Of a DNA stretch of 64,000 bases, positions 57,546 to 64,000 are shown piece by piece (position 1 is the first letter of the stretch; each line of letters opens with the position of its first letter). Under the pieces are notes generated by a model. The model worked only from the letters and a program-made list of their open reading frames with translations, did not search any database and was not told the DNA's origin. The stretch covers positions 69,663,180-69,727,179 of the forward strand of contig OX578152.1 in assembly GCA_951213105.1 (NCBI GenBank). The letters are read 5' to 3'. A program made the position numbers and the translations under genes. The DNA comes from Amaurobius ferox. Its lineage: Eukaryota; Arthropoda; Arachnida; Araneae; Amaurobiidae.

Positions 57546-58139
57546 AGTACATATACGGCAAAGTTACGACCGCTGCTCTTTTTTGAAAGTGTATGCAAGA
57601 GCTTTTATGAAGTAGCTCTTGATTACGTAGAAAATGAGTTACTTGGGGTGTAATGCAGGGATTAATTGAATTCATTCATTCAGTTGTTCAGAAGGCTGTC
57701 AACCACGTTTATTATTAATGTAAGGATAATAAAATGTCGATACGACAAGACATAGTCGTTCGTTGAGAGATTACACACGAGGCTGCATCTCGCCCGCAAA
57801 GCGGGCGTTGTAGGTTCTAAAATGCTCCTTCGATAAAAGGCTGTTAAATATACAGGCTGACGCAGCAACAGTGGCTGTCTTGACTTCCAGTTTAAGCAAT
57901 GGCTGCACATGGCGGAAAAAGGGCTACTTTCTCGGATCTCGAGAAAATCAAAACATTCTAGATTACTTTCTTGAATGATTGGTACAAATTTTTGAAACCA
58001 TATATAAGCATATATTTTATCGCTAAATCGTGTATCAAATATCAACCATATAACATGCGCGCGCCATTGAAATAGCACAGGCAGACGATAACTGACTGGA
58101 CCGGTTGATGGTTGGGTCAGACGGTATATTTAAGGGGCT
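57546..58139. other. No feature supported
   Basis: A 132-codon minus-strand ORF (57680-58078) is open but has no recognisable motif and unremarkable composition; not called. Confidence 0.3.
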
Positions 58140-58255
58140 TACTTTGATACGCCCTAAAGAAGTGCGTTTACTTTGATACGTCCTAAAGAAGTGCATTTAC
58201 TTTGATACGCCCTGAAGAAGTGCATTTACTTTGATACGCCCTAAAGAAGTGCGTA
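58140..58255. repeat. 29-bp minisatellite, four units
   Basis: Unit ACTTTGATACGCCCTAAAGA plus AGTGCGTTT with a few substitutions. Confidence 0.9.
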
Positions 58256-58474
58256 TGTGCCGTCCAAATGTGTTTGTATTTAAAAAAATTGTTTTCAGTA
58301 CAATTTCTAAATGAAAATACTTGCAATACTAAAAAATCGACCAGTTCCTTTACCTTAAAATTAGCTTCATCCATATAAAGATCTCAGATGTTACCTCAGC
58401 TGTCAAATGACTGTCAAACACTGTCAAACCTTGCAGCTTCTGTAATGTCACGTCTCCCTATACTACTCGCTACC

Positions 58475-58685
58475 ATTGACCAGTATAGAAATCAATGCTA
58501 CCACAGACTATTTTGGAAAATAGTGCTACCACTGAGCAGTATAGAAACCAGTACTACCACTGATCAGTATAGAAGCCAGTGCTACCGCTGACTAGTATAG
58601 AAACCAGTGATACTGCTGACCTGTATAGAAACTAGTCCTGCGACTGACCAGTATAGAAACCAGTGTTACTACTGATCAGTATATA
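58475..58685. repeat. ~28-bp minisatellite, about seven units
   Basis: Unit TGACCAGTATAGAAACCAGT plus GCTACCAC; diverged, with one unit replaced by a related GACTATTTTGGAAAATAGT. Confidence 0.85.
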
Positions 58686-58954
58686 AAGGGAAAAAAAATC
58701 TCCAGATAAGAAAAGTTGGGATTTACATTTCAGCTCTAAGAGATTTAAAAATTTACGAGAGGTTAAGCACTAAAATGCATAGAACATTCAGGAATAGAGA
58801 AATGAAAATAAATATTAGAATGCAAAGACAATATTTTTGCCCAAAATTGAAATTATTCCTGAAGTTACGGACAGATATTCAACAGATCGTCCTTTAATCT
58901 TTTCGATGATGTTAAGATGGAAACTTTGAGATAATATTTTTGATCACTAAGCAA

Positions 58955-59170
58955 CCGATTTGTACGAAAATCGTTCAAAATGGCGCTTCGACATTTAATA
59001 TATAAGAACTAATTTGAATTAAAAATAATCTCGACGAAGCGTTTTGTTTTCGAAAACCGAGGTACTCCTGTGCTAAATTTTAAGGCTGTACGTTTCTTAA
59101 ATTATCCGCTGCAGACAACACATACAAATAAACAAACAGAAAGAAAGTCAGACATCTTATATTATTTTAG
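58955..59170 (+). mobile_element. Dispersed repeat, family G copy 2
   Basis: Same motif order as 21996-22160, including the 'AAACAAACAGAAAGAAAG' degenerate microsatellite. Confidence 0.35.
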
Positions 59171-59396
59171 ATCAGTTCCACAACTTGTGTAGATTACTAC
59201 AAGCAAATATTATTTGTTGGTTACGTAAAGAGATATATTTGGAATTAGTAATATGTATAACATCATACAAAATATAATAATTTTCAATTTCTCATCCAAT
59301 GAGTTAGTTCTCTGAGCTAAAAACCAGGAAGTTCATTAAGTCACAATGCTGTTAATTCCAAACATTGAAATTCTCTATATAAATTAGTTTATAATA

Positions 59397-60942
59397 CAGT
59401 GCGCGAAAAAAGTATAAGGACAAGCGAAAATTCGCCAAATCTAGAAATCTTTTAGACGGAAATGTATGCAAATTTCTTAAGTATAAATATTGATTAAATT
59501 AAGTTATTTTTCATGTAAATTAGTTAAATTTTCCAAAAATAAATATGTATAAATTTACTTTATAAATTTTAAACCCATATGATCTTGGGAAAAAGTATAA
59601 GGACAACTGTTTTTTCATCTAAAATTATAGTAAAATTTGCATATTTGAAAGCAGAAAATGACCATTTCAAATATAAAAACTGGGTTTCTGAACAAAATTC
59701 ACATATGCCTCATTTCTTGACGATTTTTGTACGATGCCGAAAGGAACTCATTTGTCTGACTTTGAAAAAGGGAAAATTTTTGCTTTTAAAGAATGTGGAT
59801 TGAGTGGGCATGAAATTTTGAAAAAAAATTAAAAGATCGAAAACTATAGTTTATAATTTTCTAAAGGAAGCTGGAATGTATGGAATGAAAAAACGAAATG
59901 GAAGACCAGAAATTCTAACTTATTGACAGAAAAGAATGGTTGTAAGAAGAGCTTGCGAGAAAGAAGAAACTGCAAATGAAGTTAAATTTGGACTTACCAT
60001 GTTCTACACGAACAGTTCAAAATGTTTTGAATAGACATCTGAATATTTGGTATGGGAAGTTAATGTCACATCCGCCTCTTAAAAAGAAACATAAGGAAAG
60101 AAGACAGGAATTTAAAAAAAAAAAAACATTTCTCTCGGTCCTAAATGGATTGATGTAATCTTTTCGAACGAAAAGAAGTTCAATCTTGATGGGGCAGATG
60201 GTTTTCGCTATTTTTGGTATAATCTGCGTGAAACCAAAGAAGTTTTTCCCAAACGTCAGTACTGTGGGGGCACAGTAATGATTTGGGGCGCTTTTGTAGC
60301 AAACGGAACCACGCCTACAGTCTTTATCAACTACAACTCTGACAAATATGTTGATATGTTAAGCGAACATTCCTTACCTGAGGCCCCACTAATTACTTCA
60401 GGAGACTATATTTTCCAACAGGATAACTCTTCCATACACGTTTCTAAGAGTGCAAAACTCTGGTTTGAAGCTAATTCAGTAAATTTACTTGATTGGCTGA
60501 CGAGTAGTCCCGATCTCAAACTAATAGAAAATTTCTGGGGCCTTCTAGCCCGAGAAGTTTATGAAAATGGCACGCAATATAAGTGTAAACAGGATCTTGT
60601 GTTAGCCATCAAACAAGCTTGGAATAACATTTCCATAAACACTTTAAAAGAAAGTATCGATGACCTCTTTGCTTATTCAAGTAATTGAAAAAAAAAAGGT
60701 TGTTTTCTAGATTATTAAGAGAAATGTTAAGTAATTTAGAACATGTCCTTATACTTTTTTCTATATTTTCTTTAGTGATAATCTTTTGTAAGGTTCTCAT
60801 ATTTGTTGTTTTATGTGTTTTAAAGGTTATTGTATAATTTCATATTAGAGGTTAGAAATATCAAAAATTCATTTTGATGAAGTGAAAATAAAGTATATTT
60901 TCATTCAATTATATATTGTCCTTATACTTTTTTCGCGCACTG
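59397..60942 (+). mobile_element. Tc1/mariner element with 27-bp TIRs and inner IR/DR repeats
   Basis: Perfect 27-bp inverted termini beginning CAGTGCGCGAAAAAAGTATA, flanked by TA at 59395-59396 and 60943-60944. A second copy of the core GAAAAAGTATAAGGACA occurs about 190 bp inside each end (59589-59606 and, inverted, 60744-60761). That is the IR/DR architecture known from Tc1 elements such as Sleeping Beauty. Confidence 0.93.
59734..60688 (+). pseudogene. Tc1/mariner transposase (D,D34E), broken
   Basis: The start is the ATG at 59734, followed by a helix-turn-helix N-terminus (Asp-Phe-Glu-Lys-Gly-Lys). An A-run near 59819-59830 shifts the frame, a TGA or TAA follows in each alternative, and a second long A-run (60113-60126) shifts it again. 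From about 60128 to 60688 the catalytic half is open. The first catalytic position reads Phe-Ser-Asn-Glu-Lys-Lys-Phe (Asn in place of Asp). The second is Gln-Gln-Asp-Asn-Ser, and the third is Leu-Ile-Glu-Asn-Phe-Trp-Gly, with 34 residues between Asp and Glu. It is inactive because of the frameshifts and the changed Asp, but perfect ends suggest recent activity in trans. Confidence 0.9.
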
Positions 60943-61189
60943 TATCATCTAATGAAACCTTTACTTGATTTCTTAATATTCAATGAAAATTTGAGAAAAT
61001 AACTTTATAATTTATTGGAAATTGATTTAAAATAATTACCAGAATGAATAAACTATAGATTCCTTTATTAAAATTTATATTCCATTCCCCATGTGTCTGT
61101 GCTCCGTATGTAGGTTTAAGTACCATGACCACATATTCTGTAGGTCGTGGGAGTATCAACATGAATTACATATTTACTTCCTTATAAAT
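60943..61189. other. No feature seen
   Basis: Short AT-rich spacer. Confidence 0.3.
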
Positions 61190-61490
61190 AGTATTGAGTA
61201 AGCAGTGTTTTCATAAACATTTTCGATTTCGAGGCCAATGTATGTTTTCGGACCTTTTGACTATTTTTTGATGTGATGTCCATAAGTCTGTTTGCGATTG
61301 ATTTCTCGTGCACGAAAGCTGCTATAAATATAATAGGATTTTTACGAAACTGTACAAGCGACTCTGTTACAGAAAAACCTAGAACAAGATAGAATTTTCT
61401 AAAATTCGAGCAAAAATTTCGAAATTTTATACTTTTTACTATGGCATAGGATAAAATTTGACTTAATCACACATAAAAGGGGTTATTTAT
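61190..61490 (+). mobile_element. HINE-like element, family F copy 2, diverged
   Basis: Follows 19951-20430 in order ('GATGTGATGTCCATAAGTCTG', 'GATTTCTCGTGCAC', 'AGGATTTTTACGAAACT', 'AAATTTGACTTAATCACAC'), with the microsatellite part lost. Confidence 0.45.
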
Positions 61491-61837
61491 TTATGTCTCA
61501 ATGATCATGGAACTTTGTTGGTAGTTTTAATAGTAGTAAAAAGTAGTAGCGATATAATTTTTGTGTTCGTGATGTTATTAGCCTCCTACGGGGTAGTGCC
61601 GAGTTACCCTCGGGGGGGGGGGGAGTGTTACATTATCAAACTTGAACGCTAAGAAATTCGGAGGACATTCCAAGGTATATGCAATGGGAGTGACTTTCGA
61701 ATTTTGGGAGCGTCGCTCGGGTTTTGCATTTATTTTATAGTATTTTCCTCTTATCAGTGGGTTTTGTAACTGGGAACCTTACCCAGCATCTCATGTAGTT
61801 TGAGCTCATTTTTTTTTTATAAATGTTAAGTTCGGCT
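61491..61837. other. No gene seen; G run
   Basis: Contains a 12-base G run at 61612-61623. Confidence 0.3.
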
Positions 61838-63001
61838 TATAGGCGCCGACTACGGGGGGCAGAGGGGCACGAGCTCCCGCTGAACTTTTCCAGAGGGGGC
61901 TTTGCCCCCTATGGGAAATTTCAAGATTTTTTTCTAACTTCATATTTTACTAAATACCAAAAAATGAAATTTTCTAAACATAAAAATAATTTAAAGAAAA
62001 TCCTATCAACGTGAATGTCACATTTCAGTTGTCTTGTTCATATCTTCCTTACCATAGCTCCCTAAACTACCTCGCACACAAACCAAGTTCATCTTTATTC
62101 CCAGGAAACATGTTTACCTTAATGACAAAAACACCTGGTTACCCGAACTTTTTCGACTGACCACCTAATTCAAAGAGAAATGGAATATTTACAGCCATGT
62201 TATTGGCGTTTCCAAAAAAAAGCTGTTTCCTTCCAGTAATAACTATAAATGATTACCACAAAGTAGAGAGGACTTATTTTGTCTACCTAAAGAGATCTTA
62301 TCTCTGGGGAATTACTCGTGGATTCTATATACCAGTGTTGTCTTTACAGGTGGCATATCCATTCCGTTTGAAGTTGCAAACCCCGCGGGTAGCTTTATTC
62401 CTAGTAAGCACCCGACGTTTGGCACAGCACCGTAGTCAGGCAAGGGCCAGAGGGAGATAAGCTCCTCTCCCCCCCACACTAGGTATACTCAGCCCCCCCT
62501 GATAAAAATATAGTTTTCGTTGTGATAAGAAATGTCAAGTAACATGTCATCCAATTTTTGCATAAAAATATTATTTATGAGATTTGTTTTGTAAATTGCT
62601 TTGTTTTAAAGAAGTTTTATTTAATTTAGCTAAATGTGTGGTTATAGTGATGATCAATTTATTTACATATTTAATTTAAAAATATTTAAATTTAGACAAT
62701 AGTATTTGGATACTTTTGTATTATTGATGAGTTCATTGTTTTAATTTATTGTGTCAAAATCAACTGATAGGTAGTTAAGAGTTGATATTAAGCGTTAACG
62801 TGTATTAACTTTCAGATTTTTTTTGATTAATTAACAGCTTTGCTACTAGTTAATTCTTATATTAAAATCCATTGTAATTATTATATATTATAATATTGAT
62901 CATAGTGACTATATTGATTTTCCTATTCAACTCTTAGCTTACAAATATAAATAGGTCTAAAAAGATTAAAAGTATTTATCGTACAATAAATAAAACTGCT
63001 G

Positions 63002-63408
63002 ATATCTTTCTTTCGACCCAGCCCGTCCGACCTACCCGAAGGTGTTGAAGACCCAGACCGTCCGGCTCGCCCTGAGGGCTTGAGCAACCATTTCGACGCT
63101 ACCCGAAGGTGTGAAAGCCCCAGGCCGTCCGGCTCGTCCAGAGGACTTGGAGCAACAAGCTACCCGAAGGTGTAAGATATCTGTTTATACCGCCGAGACA
63201 ATACCATCTAATTTAGACTGGAACCCAGTGGGGGGCGACAACCACAGGGACCGACCCGCCTTCCTTTTGCTACCAACTGCTAGGAAGGACTTTCAAACCC
63301 TCAAATTTAAAGTGCTCATACACGAGAACAGTTTACGCAAAGCCGGAGATCGAACTCGGGTCCTCCGAGTACAATCTCCGTGACTTAACCACTCGGTTAT
63401 CTCACTCA
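63002..63408 (-). mobile_element. SINE family D with tRNA head and triplicated tail segment
   Basis: The tRNA-like head at the right (63345-63406) has GATAACCGAGTGGTTAAG (A box) and GAGTTCGATCTCC (B box). The tail side contains three pieces of 'CTACCCGAAGGTGT' with partial copies of 'CCGTCCGGCTCG'. Flanked by AAAACTGCTG at 62992-63001 and 63409-63418 (10 bp). Confidence 0.75.
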
Positions 63409-63427
63409 AAAACTGCTGCTTGTAAGA

Positions 63428-63707
63428 CAATAACTTATAAAACTTCCTTGAGGAAAGCATATATATGTCAGTTAGGTGACTACTGTTGCTTCGATGGCAT
63501 GATAATACCTCTTTTTCAGGCCAAAATAACAGTATGCACTCTTAACAACCACTACTGCCGTTCGTTGGGCAGTTCATTCTTGGTGGTTGTTAAGGGCGCA
63601 TACTGTTCTTTTGGCCTGAAGAAGGGGCTTAAAATGACCTCGAACCAATTGTAGTCACCTAACTGACATATGCTTGCTTTCTTCAAGGCGGTCTTGTAAG
63701 TTGTTAT
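63428..63707. repeat. Foldback with ~125-bp arms
   Basis: 63428-63552 and 63580-63707 are imperfect reverse complements, including 'GTCAGTTAGGTGACTAC' and 'AACAGTATGC...TTAACAACCAC'. The spacer is about 27 bp. Confidence 0.75.
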
Positions 63708-63803
63708 ATCTTTATCGACTTCGTGAATCTGTTATATAATTTTATCGGATTGTGCCCCCCCCCCTCCCTGAGATTTTGAAAACTTGGCGCCTATGGTTCG
63801 GCT

Positions 63804-64000
63804 GCGTGGCACTACTGATGTAACAGAGCTGTCAAACTTGCAGCACCTAGATACTGTTACTCAGTGCTGATGAGTTATAATAAGACACAAAGTAGTTCAT
63901 CGATGCTGTTGCTGTATTAAGAGCCCGAATCCAAGATTTTGAACGTCTTGTGGTTTTGTAACCGCAAAATTTTCAATTTTCAATTCTCTGAACTGTTGTA
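63804..64000. other. No feature seen
   Basis: Unique-looking sequence to the window edge. Confidence 0.3.

Larger units (their letters stand above)
61838..63795. mobile_element. hAT-like element with perfect 8-bp target duplication
   Basis: Ends TATAGGCGCCGA and (reverse) CATAGGCGCCAA, each followed by G-rich sub-terminal sequence, flanked by GTTCGGCT at 61830-61837 and 63796-63803. No recognisable transposase: the interior has AT-rich filler, a SINE and a foldback. Non-autonomous or heavily decayed. Confidence 0.75.

Noticed and set aside
57680..58078. 132-codon minus-strand ORF as a gene
   Set aside because: No motif, no repeat relationship and no upstream signals; kept only as an unremarkable open frame.

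Overview
The window is eukaryotic, very AT-rich and dominated by transposable elements. Relics of Polinton/Maverick, hAT, Tc1/mariner, Merlin and piggyBac elements, tRNA- and 5S-headed SINEs and DINE-1-like (Helentron-type) non-autonomous elements point to an animal, most likely an arthropod. A chelicerate such as a spider is my guess from the repeat style, but nothing here proves it. I could not recognise a single confident host gene in the roughly 55 kb right of position 8.6 kb.

Positions 1-8583 are the right-hand part of a Polinton (adintovirus-like self-synthesising element); its left part, where capsid and ATPase genes would be expected, lies outside the window. It carries, rightwards: a small two-membrane-segment protein, a phospholipase A2/zinc-ribbon protein, a chromodomain integrase, two small proteins, a protein-primed family B DNA polymerase with zinc fingers and an exonuclease domain, and three small genes. 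One leftward gene with its own TATA box faces them. Integrase and polymerase are both broken by stops and frameshifts, so this copy is dead, while several small ORFs remain intact. Five copies of a 20-bp motif (AAATGTTTnnTAATAAATGG) sit at the starts of its small genes with the start codon inside the motif. The element ends in a near-perfect 27-bp-arm hairpin and abuts a cut DINE-1-like element.

Positions 8.6-24.9 kb hold DINE-1/HINE-like elements of at least three families (A, B, C; two copies of A head to tail), a decayed LTR-like sequence, a 1.35-kb tandem duplication and degenerate 120-bp repeats. From 25.9 to 29.1 kb there are a large inverted repeat, a hAT MITE with its target duplication and a broken Tc1-like transposon. 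From 30.6 to 33 kb lies a roughly 445-bp satellite, preceded by a SINE whose 5' end is a complete 5S-rRNA-like sequence joined to a tRNA-like piece and flanked by a 14-bp target duplication.

The stretch 36.6-50.1 kb has another family C element split by a SINE, LTR-like pieces rich in GAGTGA palindromes, a Merlin (IS1595/ISXO2-like) relic, a hAT relic with perfect 8-bp target duplication, a piggyBac relic split by a SINE and a long family B element. The last 14 kb contain minisatellites, foldback repeats, a second SINE type, a Tc1-like element with nested double inverted repeats, and a 1.96-kb hAT-like element with perfect 8-bp target duplication that itself contains a SINE and a foldback.

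The genes that work together are only those of the Polinton: integrase for insertion, polymerase for protein-primed replication, PLA2 probably for membrane passage of a particle. Everything else is selfish DNA in layers, and nested insertions give relative ages.
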